DNA of 59,183 nt. Source: an uncultured Pelagibacteraceae bacterium (lineage in GTDB: Bacteria; Pseudomonadota; Alphaproteobacteria; Pelagibacterales; Pelagibacteraceae). Every line of letters begins with the position of its first letter. Position 1 is the first letter of the stretch. The stretch is from NCBI GenBank assembly GCA_902618205.1, contig CACMZL010000005.1:1-59183 (forward strand), in the 5' to 3' direction. This document shows positions 26,226 through 35,043 of this stretch, piece by piece. Below the pieces are notes generated by a model, which was not told where the DNA came from, did no database searches, and worked only from the letters and a program-made list of their open reading frames with translations. The position numbers and the translations under genes were made by a program.

Positions 26226-26924
26226 TTAATCAACGAATGATATTGTCATTCCAGGTTCATTTGCATACATAACATTAGCGGTACACGCTGCTGCACCACC
26301 AGTAGCTTCACCAACTGCATTTGATACATCAAATGCTACTTTTACTGTTGGAAAGTCTCCTGCTTTAACTTTTAATCCACCTCCTGATATAATTTTTCTG
26401 TATTGAAAATACTCGTCACTACTTCCTACTACTCCATCATTTGAAACAGTTGCACCAAGTGAATCCACTGCTCCATTCATATGATCATCATAAGCATTGC
26501 TATCGGGAACATATAAAGTTGATGATCCAGGTGTACCTCCAGTCTGCCCTTTTGCATCGGCAGTTTTGCTCCCACTTTCTCCAGCTTTGGTTGCGCAACT
26601 TCCTGCTGTTCCAGTTATAGAAAATTGTCTGCTCATAGTAATTTGTATAAAAGTGTATAAAGTTCCTATTTTTGCTTTTGCTATATTACCATAAGATCCA
26701 GCTGTTGCTCCTGCACTGACTGATGCAATATCTACAGCACCAGATGTTCCTGATGGTGATATAGTTAGGGGGTTTAAACAGTTTGCCGTAGTACTTCCAG
26801 TTTCGCACAGTTCAAGTTTTGTCATTGTTACTCTATATTCTGTTGCGGCTCCTGTTGCTGCTAATGAATTAGCTGAGTATAGCAAAACGTAAAAAATAAA
26901 TATAGATTTGATTAAATTTCTCAT
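26226..26924 (-). CDS. Secreted Gly/Ser/Thr/Ala-rich protein of unknown function
   Basis: 232 residues with a signal peptide ending NSLAA (about residue 23). The mature part is rich in Gly, Ala, Ser and Thr, beta-rich, with three or four Cys that could form disulfides (ELCETGSTTANC; GSCATKAG; AAACTANV). I do not recognise a family. It lies 10 bp after the inverse autotransporter-type barrel gene on the same strand, so the two are probably one operon and it may be a surface partner of that barrel. Confidence 0.65.
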   Translation of the reverse strand: MRNLIKSIFIFYVLLYSANSLAATGAATEYRVTMTKLELCETGSTTANCLNPLTISPSGTSGAVDIASVSAGATAGSYGNIAKAKIGTLYTFIQITMSRQFSITGTAGSCATKAGESGSKTADAKGQTGGTPGSSTLYVPDSNAYDDHMNGAVDSLGATVSNDGVVGSSDEYFQYRKIISGGGLKVKAGDFPTVKVAFDVSNAVGEATGGAAACTANVMYANEPGMTISFVD

Positions 26925-26934
26925 AAATAATTTT

Positions 26935-27825
26935 TTATTTACAACCGCCTCCTGTGCAAGTTAGTACAACTGACCCCTGCACTTCAATGGTCATTGCATT
27001 TCTTCTTTTTACTTTATCTTTCATTTTAGTTTCAACATCACCCTTTTCAAAAGCACTCGCTGATAAAAACCCATCCTGAAGCGATGTTTTATTTCTTGGA
27101 GGATTATAATACATAATTTTGAAAGAATTCTCGTCATCTACTCCTGTTGTATCAATGAAATTTCTGGAAGCTTCAAATTGTATACTTGGTGATAAATTCA
27201 TTTCTAAGGAAACTAGATTTCCACCAGTATTTTCAGATGCTTTATCTTTTTCAAAATCGTAATTTTGGACATTAATTCTTGTCCAAGGCATAAATGGCAA
27301 CTGAGATGATAAATTTAGTTCATAACCATCTAATACTTTTTCTTTCATCCCATCTATCGTCTCTGCACCAGACAGCCCGAGATAGTAATTTCCTGTTAAT
27401 TCTAAAATTGGAGCTTTTGCCTCAACTCCCAAACTTGTTCTTGCATGACCTTCTGTGTCATAGTCAACGAACGCATTTATTCCAGTGATCATTGATTTAT
27501 CTGAAGATATATATCTTTGGCCATAACCAAGGTTCAAGATAAATCTAGTATCATCATTTACTTCCTGAGTATGCAAACTCAATTGTGAAAATGAATTTTG
27601 ATTTTCTGAACTATCTAATTCTTTAAATTTTAATATTTCTAATTCAACATCATCATCTTCAGGAAATTCTAAAGAGAATTCAGTGTCTCCTCCTAAAGTA
27701 TTCTCAACAAATGATGAAACTTTGTCTGAAAGTTTATTTATTATATCATTACTTGTATCTGCGTATGCAAAAGTCGTGAATAGAGACAAGCAAGTTATAA
27801 AAATTAACTTATTTAATAAATACAT
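26935..27825 (-). CDS. Inverse autotransporter beta-barrel protein without passenger
   Basis: 296 residues with a signal peptide (TTFAYA, about residue 22). The part from about 75 to 255 looks like the inverse autotransporter (intimin/invasin-type) outer-membrane barrel: LNLGYGQRYIS, INAFVDYDTEGHARTSLGVEA, NYYLGLSG, and DGYELNLSSQLPFMPWTRI. In true intimins, Ig-like passenger domains follow the barrel; here only a short basic linker and a Cys-containing tail (VLTCTGGGCK) remain. The next gene encodes a separate secreted protein. Function could be adhesion or surface display. Confidence 0.78.
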   Translation of the reverse strand: MYLLNKLIFITCLSLFTTFAYADTSNDIINKLSDKVSSFVENTLGGDTEFSLEFPEDDDVELEILKFKELDSSENQNSFSQLSLHTQEVNDDTRFILNLGYGQRYISSDKSMITGINAFVDYDTEGHARTSLGVEAKAPILELTGNYYLGLSGAETIDGMKEKVLDGYELNLSSQLPFMPWTRINVQNYDFEKDKASENTGGNLVSLEMNLSPSIQFEASRNFIDTTGVDDENSFKIMYYNPPRNKTSLQDGFLSASAFEKGDVETKMKDKVKRRNAMTIEVQGSVVLTCTGGGCK

Positions 27826-27861
27826 GTTTAAAGGTTTAATTTATTTTTATTTTAATTACAA

Positions 27862-28230
27862 TTAAATATCTGGCTTAAAAACTAAGCATACTCCGTTATT
27901 GCAGTATCTTTTTCCTGTTGGTTGTGGACCATCATCAAATATATGTCCATGATGTCCTCCACATTTTTTGCAATGGTACTCAGTCCTAGCATAACCAATA
28001 TAGTGATCAGTTTTAGTTTCAAAAACATCTGGAAGAGATTTATAAAAAGATGGCCATCCTGATGCACTTTCATATTTTGTTGATGATTTAAATAATTCGG
28101 TATCACAGTTAGCGCAATGATATGTACCCTCTCTTTTTTCATTATTTAATTCACTTGAACCAGGGGGTTCGGTTGCTTCATTGAATAAAATATTTTCTTG
28201 TTCAGGAGTTAAATTTGTATTTTTTTTCAT
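27862..28230 (-). CDS. msrB: Peptide methionine-(R)-S-oxide reductase
   Basis: Repairs oxidised methionine. 122 residues, single-domain MsrB. Zinc pairs CANC and CKKC, the motif GHHGHIFDDGPQPTG, and catalytic Cys in KRYCNN. It overlaps the HDAC-like gene by 1 bp at 28230. The cell evidently uses it against oxidative damage in sunlit or iron-rich conditions, an inference from family only. Confidence 0.92.
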   Translation of the reverse strand: MKKNTNLTPEQENILFNEATEPPGSSELNNEKREGTYHCANCDTELFKSSTKYESASGWPSFYKSLPDVFETKTDHYIGYARTEYHCKKCGGHHGHIFDDGPQPTGKRYCNNGVCLVFKPDI

Positions 28231-29123
28231 TATAAAAATTTAGCACATGTTTTGTGTAAACTAGAATGTAATTCTACTAGTTTTTTAAAATCTTCGTTAT
28301 ATCCACCTCCTAATACTCCACATATAGGGATTTTATTTGAGAAAAAATTTTCAATAACTAATTCATCTCTTTCAAATATACCGTTATCAGAAATTTTTAG
28401 TTTACCCAACCTGTCATTATAGTGAATATCAACTCCAGCGATATAAAAAACAAAATCAAACTCTATTTCGTTTAAATATTTTAGGTTATTTTTTAAAATA
28501 TCAATATATTCTCTATCTTCTAAATTTTCTTCTAATTCAATATCAAGATCACTTACTGATTTTTTTGCCGGATAATTAACTTTCGAATGCATGCTGAATG
28601 TAAAAACTTGATTATCATTTTTAAATATTTCAGAATTGCCATTACCCTGGTGAACATCTAAATCAATAATTAAAATTTTATTTGCTAATCCTCTTGAGGT
28701 TAAATATTTGGCTGCTACCGCAACATCATTAAAAACACAAAATCCAGCCCCTTCATTAGATGTTGCATGATGACTACCTCCTGCAGTATTACACGCTATG
28801 CCGTAGTTTAAAGCTAGCTTTGTAGCAAGCACTGTGCCTCCAGTTGCTACAAAAGACCTTCTAACTACGCTGTCAACTAAAGGAAAACCAATTTTTCTAA
28901 TCTCGTTTTTATCTAAAGTTTTATTTTTTATTTTATTTATATAGTCCTCTGTATGTGCCTCTTTTAAAGTTTCTACTGAGCATGGCTCTGGAATATAGAA
29001 ATTTTTAACTATTTTATTTTTAATTAACGCTTTAGCTAATTCTCCAAATTTTTTTATAGGAAATTTATTGTCATCATTTAATTGAGCTTCATAATCTTTA
29101 TGATTGACGACAGGTAATTCCAT
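28230..29123 (-). CDS. HDAC-like/acetoin-utilisation family amidohydrolase
   Basis: Zn-dependent deacetylase of the bacterial HDAC-like group, 297 residues. Active-site pair in GGSHHAT, zinc ligands in DLDVHQGNG (Asp, His) and the later GVDIHYND (Asp). Bacterial members remove acetyl or related groups from polyamines, amino-acid derivatives or proteins. It lies between aceE and msrB, 15 bp after aceE. Substrate unknown. Confidence 0.85.
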   Translation of the reverse strand: MELPVVNHKDYEAQLNDDNKFPIKKFGELAKALIKNKIVKNFYIPEPCSVETLKEAHTEDYINKIKNKTLDKNEIRKIGFPLVDSVVRRSFVATGGTVLATKLALNYGIACNTAGGSHHATSNEGAGFCVFNDVAVAAKYLTSRGLANKILIIDLDVHQGNGNSEIFKNDNQVFTFSMHSKVNYPAKKSVSDLDIELEENLEDREYIDILKNNLKYLNEIEFDFVFYIAGVDIHYNDRLGKLKISDNGIFERDELVIENFFSNKIPICGVLGGGYNEDFKKLVELHSSLHKTCAKFL

Positions 29124-29138
29124 AAAAATTGGTAGGGA

Positions 29139-31793
29139 CTATATTTCCCAAGGATTATTTTTATTATTGTTGAGATTATATTTACTAATCGCTTTTTCTA
29201 ATGTTTGTAATGGGACTTTCTTATCTTCATAAAGTGTATACAAAGAACTGACGACTATATGTTTGCTATCTACCTCAAAAAAGTCTCTTAGATTTTTTCG
29301 AGTATCACTTCTTCCAAAACCATCTGTCCCCATTGCTAAAAACTTATTATTAATGTGGCTAGAGATTAATTGTGAGTATGCTCTTACATAATCTGAAGTA
29401 GCAATTATAGGGTCGTCATTAGAAATTAGCTGCTGCAAATAATTTTGTTTTTTATTTGCAGGAGACAATGTGTTTTGTCTTAAAACTGATTTAGCATTTT
29501 TTTCTAACTCTGAATAACTTGTTATGCTGTATAATCTTGAACCAATTCCATATTCATCTTTAAGTATTTTAGAAGCTTCAATACATTCTCTAAAAATTGG
29601 TCCAGATCCTAATAAATTTATGTTTATTTTTTCATTTGATTGATCTTTGAAAAGGTAGCCACCTTTTATTATTCCATCTTTATTTTTTAAATCAATTTTA
29701 GGATGTGAATATTTTTCGTTATTTACAGTAATATAATAAAATTCATCTTTACATTCTGTCATCATTCTTTTCATTCCTTCATCAAATATAACAGCTAGCT
29801 CACTTGCAAAACAAGGATCGTAAGATTTTAAATTAGGAAATGTCGAGGCGATTATATGACTTTGTCCATCTTGGTGTTGCAATCCCTCTCCAGCTAAAGT
29901 AGTTCTCCCAGCTGTAGCACCTATTAAAAATCCTCTTGGCATTTGATCAGCTGCAGCCCAAATTAAATCTCCAATTCTTTGAAATCCAAACATAGAATAA
30001 AAAATATAAAAAGGCATCATTGGAAAATTATGATTACTGTAAGAGGTTGCTGCTGCTAGCCATGAAGAAATAGCACCGGCTTCGTTAATTCCTTCCTCTA
30101 ATAATTGTCCTGTTTTAGACTCTTGATACTTTAAAATTGAGGTCGCATCTTCGGGTTCATATAACTGACCTTCTGGTGAATATATTCCAATTTGTGAAAA
30201 TAAATTAGCCATTCCAAAAGTCCTAGCTTCATCAGCAACTATTGGAACGACTCTTTTTCCAAACTCTTTGTCTCTCATTATGTTTCCTAAAGACCTTACC
30301 AGTCCAGTCGTTGTTGAATATTCCCTGTCACTTTCTTCGAATAAAAAGTTTGAATGTTTTTCGATTTTTGGAGTAACTAATTCAACTTCTTTAAAGCTTC
30401 TTTTGGGTAAAGATCCTCCTAAAGCTTCCCTTCTTTTTTTTAAATATTTTATTTCCTCAGAATTTTCATCTGGTTTATAAAACTCCATATTTTCTAATTT
30501 ATTATCTGGAATATCTAATTGAAAACGATCTCTAAACTCTTTTAATGCATCAAGATTTAATTCTTTTTGCTGGTGGTTAGTCATTTTTGACTCGCCAGCT
30601 TTACCCATTCCATACCCTTTTTTTGTTTTAGCTAAAATAACTGTAGGTTTACCTTTAGTTTTAACAGAAGCATTAAAGGCAGCATAAAGTTTTTTAAAAT
30701 CATGACCTCCCCTTTTAAGTTTGTCAATTTCATCTTTACTGAGTGAAGAAACCAATTTTAAAACTTCTGGATCCTCTGCAAAAAAGTTTTTAAGATTATA
30801 TTCTCCATCTCTTGCACCTAATGTTTGATATTTTCCATCTACGGTTTTAGCAAAACGCTTTAACAACAAATGATCTTTATCTTGTTGAAAAATTTTATCC
30901 CATTCAGATCCCCATAGAACTTTAATTACATTCCATCCATTAGCTTTAAAGATTGTCTCCAGTTCTTGAATTATTTGTCCATTACCTCTTACAGGTCCAT
31001 CTAATCTTTGGAGATTACAATTTATAATAAAAGTTAAATTATCTAATTTTTCTCTTGAGGCGATAGACAATCCAGCCAAACTTTCGGGTTCATCCATTTC
31101 ACCATCTCCAAATAAACCCCATACTCTTTTATTAGTTTTTAATAAGTTTCTATTTTCTAAATATTTAATGAAACGAGCCTGGTAAATTGCATTAACTAAA
31201 CCTATTCCCATGGATGATGTGGTAAATGTCCAGTAATCTCTCATTAAGTATGGATGGCAATATGAAGACAGTCCTTGCTCATTTAATTCTTGTCTATAAT
31301 GTTCCAAATGATTTTTAGTTAACCTTCCCTCTAAAAAAGATCTTGCATATATCCCGGTTGTACACTGTGATTGATAAAAAATTAAATCTGCTTCATCACC
31401 ACCTTTAAAAAAATGATTAAATCCCGTTTCAAATACCTCAGCAAAAGATGCATAACTTGCTATATGTCCTCCAAGCCCACCATAATTTTTATTTGCTTTC
31501 ATAACCATAGTTAAAGCGTTCCATCTTAAAATTGCTGTAATTTTTTCTTCGATTTCTAAATCTCCAGGATAAATTCCTTGATCATATTGAGATATTGTAT
31601 TTCTGTATGGTGAATATGGAACTGGTGAATATAATACTCTTAAATCTTTTGCTCTTTTCTCAAGTTTTTCTAAAATTAGTTTAGCTCCTTCCCTGCCATG
31701 ATTTTCAACTACTGCATCTAGAGAATCTAACCAATCATTTAATTCTTGATTATCTATTTTTCGGTTTTGATTAGCTTTGAATTCTTTGCTCAT
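29139..31793 (-). CDS. aceE: Pyruvate dehydrogenase E1 component, homodimeric type
   Basis: Thiamine-diphosphate enzyme that decarboxylates pyruvate for acetyl-CoA synthesis. 884 residues from ATG 31793, close to the ~887 of E. coli AceE; an in-frame TTG 6 codons earlier (31811) is rejected because it adds hydrophobic residues absent from AceE. Landmarks: LRWNALTMV, HISSYAS-like HIASYASFAE, the ThDP/Mg motif FGDGEMDEPES with RLDGPV, GAGEGLQHQDG-like TLAGEGLQHQDG. No E2 (aceF) or lipoamide dehydrogenase gene follows, so it is a lone aceE. An AT palindrome lies upstream. Confidence 0.92.
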   Translation of the reverse strand: MSKEFKANQNRKIDNQELNDWLDSLDAVVENHGREGAKLILEKLEKRAKDLRVLYSPVPYSPYRNTISQYDQGIYPGDLEIEEKITAILRWNALTMVMKANKNYGGLGGHIASYASFAEVFETGFNHFFKGGDEADLIFYQSQCTTGIYARSFLEGRLTKNHLEHYRQELNEQGLSSYCHPYLMRDYWTFTTSSMGIGLVNAIYQARFIKYLENRNLLKTNKRVWGLFGDGEMDEPESLAGLSIASREKLDNLTFIINCNLQRLDGPVRGNGQIIQELETIFKANGWNVIKVLWGSEWDKIFQQDKDHLLLKRFAKTVDGKYQTLGARDGEYNLKNFFAEDPEVLKLVSSLSKDEIDKLKRGGHDFKKLYAAFNASVKTKGKPTVILAKTKKGYGMGKAGESKMTNHQQKELNLDALKEFRDRFQLDIPDNKLENMEFYKPDENSEEIKYLKKRREALGGSLPKRSFKEVELVTPKIEKHSNFLFEESDREYSTTTGLVRSLGNIMRDKEFGKRVVPIVADEARTFGMANLFSQIGIYSPEGQLYEPEDATSILKYQESKTGQLLEEGINEAGAISSWLAAATSYSNHNFPMMPFYIFYSMFGFQRIGDLIWAAADQMPRGFLIGATAGRTTLAGEGLQHQDGQSHIIASTFPNLKSYDPCFASELAVIFDEGMKRMMTECKDEFYYITVNNEKYSHPKIDLKNKDGIIKGGYLFKDQSNEKININLLGSGPIFRECIEASKILKDEYGIGSRLYSITSYSELEKNAKSVLRQNTLSPANKKQNYLQQLISNDDPIIATSDYVRAYSQLISSHINNKFLAMGTDGFGRSDTRKNLRDFFEVDSKHIVVSSLYTLYEDKKVPLQTLEKAISKYNLNNNKNNPWEI

Positions 31794-31820
31794 CAGAATA
31801 ATTATACACAAAAAAAATAA

Positions 31821-31839
31821 AATTTTATCTGATAAAATT
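31821..31839. promoter_or_regulatory. 19-bp palindrome upstream of aceE, operator candidate
   Basis: AATTTTATC-T-GATAAAATT, 9-bp perfect arms around one base, 28 bp before the aceE ATG. GntR-type repressors such as PdhR bind similar inverted repeats upstream of pyruvate dehydrogenase genes. It could instead act as a weak terminator of the gene behind it. Confidence 0.35.
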
Positions 31840-31853
31840 GTCTAAGATTTTGA

Positions 31854-32804
31854 TTATTCTATAACTCTTTTTGGTTTACCCGATGAAAAACTATCAAGGT
31901 TTTCAATCATTTGGCTGTAAAAAGTTGCATAATTTTCGGCTGTTACGTAACCAATATGAGGAAGCAAAAGAGCATTCTGCACAAATCTAAGCTTGTGGCT
32001 TTCAGGCAGTGGTTCTTTTTCATAAACATCCAAACCCGCTCCAGCTATAATGTTTGTTGATAATGCTATAATAAGATCATCTTCATTAACTATTTCGCCT
32101 CTTGAAGTATTTATTAAATAGGAGGTTTTTTTCATTTTCTCAAATTCTTTAATAGTAATGGAATTTCTATATCTATCTCCTCCTTGAACATGAATAGATA
32201 AAAAATCAGAATTTTGAATTAAATCATCCTTGCTACACGGTAAAACATCAAGCTCTTTGCATTTATCTAAATTTAAATTTTCACTCCAAGCCATAATTTG
32301 CATACCAAAAGCTTTACCAATTTTAGCAACTTGAGATCCTACCCTACCCAATCCAAGTAAACCTAATATTTTACCTTTAAGCTCTACTCCAATTGTTGAC
32401 TGCCAGTAACCTTGATACATATTATCTATCTCTGTTTTAAAATTTCTAGCAAGTCCTAAAATTAATGCCCAAGTTAACTCTGGTGTTGGATTATTATTAA
32501 TTTCAGTTCCAGTCACTAAAACTTTATTTTTTTTAGCAGTTTCTAAATCTATTGATTTATTTCTCATGCCACTAGTAACAATTAATTTTAATTTTTTTAA
32601 ACTCTCTATAAGTTTTTTTGTTATTCTTGTTCTTTCTCTCATTATAAAAAGAACTTCAAATTCTTTTAATTTTTCGATTGCTTCATCTTCATTATCAAAT
32701 GGCTCATTGAATACTTGAAATTCATATTTTGAAGATAATTTTTTAAGATCAATAAAATCTTTTGCAATATTTTGATAATCGTCGAGTATAGCTACTTTAA
32801 GCAT
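31854..32804 (-). CDS. D-2-hydroxyacid dehydrogenase (D-3-phosphoglycerate dehydrogenase-like)
   Basis: NAD-dependent reductase/dehydrogenase of the D-isomer family, 316 residues from ATG 32804; an upstream start would add 26 hydrophobic residues from the overlapping transporter gene and is rejected. Rossmann motif GLLGLGRVGSQVAKI, catalytic Arg in NTSRGEIV, Glu and His in LPHIGYVT. It overlaps the EamA gene by 8 bp. Substrate (hydroxypyruvate, glyoxylate or another 2-keto acid) is unknown. Confidence 0.85.
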   Translation of the reverse strand: MLKVAILDDYQNIAKDFIDLKKLSSKYEFQVFNEPFDNEDEAIEKLKEFEVLFIMRERTRITKKLIESLKKLKLIVTSGMRNKSIDLETAKKNKVLVTGTEINNNPTPELTWALILGLARNFKTEIDNMYQGYWQSTIGVELKGKILGLLGLGRVGSQVAKIGKAFGMQIMAWSENLNLDKCKELDVLPCSKDDLIQNSDFLSIHVQGGDRYRNSITIKEFEKMKKTSYLINTSRGEIVNEDDLIIALSTNIIAGAGLDVYEKEPLPESHKLRFVQNALLLPHIGYVTAENYATFYSQMIENLDSFSSGKPKRVIE

Positions 32805-33702
32805 TTTTTTTGTTTGAAAGTAATATCCCTGAAATAATAAATATTCCACCGATATAATGATAAAATAGCAATACTTCATCAAATATTATCATTGCTAGTA
32901 TTGCTGCAAGAATTGGCATTAAATGTAAATAGATACCTGCCCTATTAGCACCTATTAAAGCAACACCTTTTATCCAGAAAAAAAAAGAAATTATTCCAGG
33001 TAACAAAACAACATATGATAAGACAAGAATGAAATTTGTATTAATTATAATTCGATTACCAATGTAAATATAATCTATTGCATACATTGGAATTAGAAAT
33101 ATTACTCCGAGCCCAATAACAACTTGAAGTAAAGTTATTGGAGATAATCCATAATTTTTTTTTTTTAAAAGTGCTGAATAAAGTGACCAGGATATCATTG
33201 CAAATAATGCAAATAAATCTCCTTTTTCAAAGGCTAAATTTTTAAAGACTTCAAAATCAGCTTTCGAAATTATAAATATTACACCTAACAAAGAAAATAT
33301 AACTCCTAAAATTTGAAAGGTATTTGTTTTTTCTATTTTTAATATTATAGAAAATAAAATTATCATAACTGGAACAGTCGAGATCATAAGTACACCTGTG
33401 ATCACTTGTGTAGTTTTCAAAGAATAAAAAAGTGCTGAATTAAAAATACTGACTGCTGTTATTCCTAAAAAACATAATAGATAAATATTTTTAAAAATTA
33501 ATTCCTTTTTTTCAATCATCTCTTTATAAGTAAAAGGTAATAAAATTAGAAACGCCAATGACCATCTTAATATGTTTAAAGATATCGGAGGTATTTCATT
33601 TAAACCTGCTATTTTTCCAACAATAAAATTTCCGGACCAAAACAAAGCTGCTAAAAAAAGCAAAATAGATGCAATTATGATATTACTTTTATTTTCAAGC
33701 AT
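32797..33702 (-). CDS. EamA/DMT-family membrane transporter
   Basis: 301 residues with about ten hydrophobic segments in two EamA repeats (FLAALFWSGNFIVGKIAG at the start; ALIGANRAGIYLHLMPILAA in the second repeat). Distinct from the copy at 10350. It is coupled to the 2-hydroxyacid dehydrogenase by an 8-bp overlap and follows the DadA-like gene by 27 bp, so it may move an amino acid or keto acid linked to those enzymes. Confidence 0.87.
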   Translation of the reverse strand: MLENKSNIIIASILLFLAALFWSGNFIVGKIAGLNEIPPISLNILRWSLAFLILLPFTYKEMIEKKELIFKNIYLLCFLGITAVSIFNSALFYSLKTTQVITGVLMISTVPVMIILFSIILKIEKTNTFQILGVIFSLLGVIFIISKADFEVFKNLAFEKGDLFALFAMISWSLYSALLKKKNYGLSPITLLQVVIGLGVIFLIPMYAIDYIYIGNRIIINTNFILVLSYVVLLPGIISFFFWIKGVALIGANRAGIYLHLMPILAAILAMIIFDEVLLFYHYIGGIFIISGILLSNKKNA

Positions 33703-33729
33703 TAAATAGAGTACTATAAAAGATTACTT

Positions 33730-34971
33730 TTAACTAAACCTTATTGAACTGTATGGCTGTAAATCTAAGTTAGTATTCTCACCTGAAATCATCTTAGATA
33801 TAATTTTTCCTGATATTGCACCAAGTGTCCAACCTAAATGATGATGACCGAATGAATAGAAAACATTTTTATAGTTTTTTGAAGGACCAAGAACTGGTAG
33901 AAAATCTGGCAGTGTAGGTCTAAAACCAAGCCACTCATCTTTATGTTCAGGCAATCCATCCAACATGTCCTTTGCATTTAATATTAAGTTTTTTATTCTT
34001 GATTTTGATGGAGAGTTCTCCAGCCCACCAAATTCGACAGTTCCAACAACTCTTAACCCTTGTTCCATCGGTGTCATTCCAAAACCTCTGTTTGCATAAA
34101 CAATTGGTCTTGAAATTAAATGGTCGTAATCTTTAAAGTGAACATGATAACCTCTTTCAGTATCTAAAGGAATATCTTCATGTAATTTATCAGTTAATCT
34201 TTTCGAGAATGCTCCACATGCAACAACAAGTCTATCAAAAATAAATCTTTGTGTTTCTGTTCTCAATACTGGTTTTTCTTCATCAAAATCTATATCTTGA
34301 ATATTTAATTTTAAGAACTTTCCACCTTTATTTACAAAATTTTCAAATAATTTTATTAATATTTTTCTTGGATTTCTTGCATGCCTTGCGTAATCATAAA
34401 AAACACCACCATGATAAAATGGTTTTAAGTTTGGCTCTAAATCATGAATCTCTTTTTTATTTACTAATTGTTGTTTTACTCCAAGCTGATCTCTAATTCT
34501 AATTTCTAGTTCTCTACTCTTCATATTTTGATCAGTCCAAACATAAAGAATTCCATTATTTTCAACTAACCCATCAAGATTAATTTCATCAAATAATTCG
34601 TCAAAAGCCGGTAATGATTGATCTAAAATTTGGTGCATATTTTTAGCTGTATGCATCATTTTTTCTTCTCTGCAATTTAAAATAAATCTTGCAAACCAAG
34701 GGATCATCTTTGGAACATAGTTCCATTTTAAAGCAAGAGGTCCTCTTGAGCTAATTAACATAGAAGGAACATCTGTAATTACATCGGGTCTGTTTAAAGG
34801 AACAGATGCATAAGGAGAAAAATGACCTGCATTTCCATATGATGCTGCACTTCCTGGCTCCTCTCTATCAAAAAGTGTTACTTGAAAACCTTTTTTTTGA
34901 AGAAACAAAGCATTACAAACACCTTGTATACCAGCACCAATAATTCCAATTTTTAAATATTTTTTATCCAC
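33730..34971 (-). CDS. FAD-dependent D-amino acid dehydrogenase (DadA-like)
   Basis: Flavoprotein of the DAO family, 413 residues, DadA length. N-terminal FAD motif GIIGAGIQGVCNALFL, then NAGHFSP, and C-terminal GHHHLGWTLG. It oxidises a D-amino acid (or a related amine) to the keto acid and ammonia at the membrane. The start is GTG at 34971. The downstream hydroxyacid dehydrogenase and transporter may use or export the keto product. Ammonia release is noteworthy beside the ammonium transporter gene upstream, but this may be chance. Confidence 0.82.
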   Translation of the reverse strand: MDKKYLKIGIIGAGIQGVCNALFLQKKGFQVTLFDREEPGSAASYGNAGHFSPYASVPLNRPDVITDVPSMLISSRGPLALKWNYVPKMIPWFARFILNCREEKMMHTAKNMHQILDQSLPAFDELFDEINLDGLVENNGILYVWTDQNMKSRELEIRIRDQLGVKQQLVNKKEIHDLEPNLKPFYHGGVFYDYARHARNPRKILIKLFENFVNKGGKFLKLNIQDIDFDEEKPVLRTETQRFIFDRLVVACGAFSKRLTDKLHEDIPLDTERGYHVHFKDYDHLISRPIVYANRGFGMTPMEQGLRVVGTVEFGGLENSPSKSRIKNLILNAKDMLDGLPEHKDEWLGFRPTLPDFLPVLGPSKNYKNVFYSFGHHHLGWTLGAISGKIISKMISGENTNLDLQPYSSIRFS

Positions 34972-35043
34972 TTTGGAAATATATTTTCTAAGAATTACTT
35001 AATATATATGATATTTGATCGCGGGTTTATTTTACTTAAATTC

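Noticed and set aside
31794..31811. Upstream TTG start for aceE
   Set aside because: It adds six mostly hydrophobic residues foreign to AceE; ATG 31793 fits the family length.
32805..32882. Longer start for the 2-hydroxyacid dehydrogenase
   Set aside because: The added 26 residues come from the other frame of the overlapping transporter and precede the conserved beginning.
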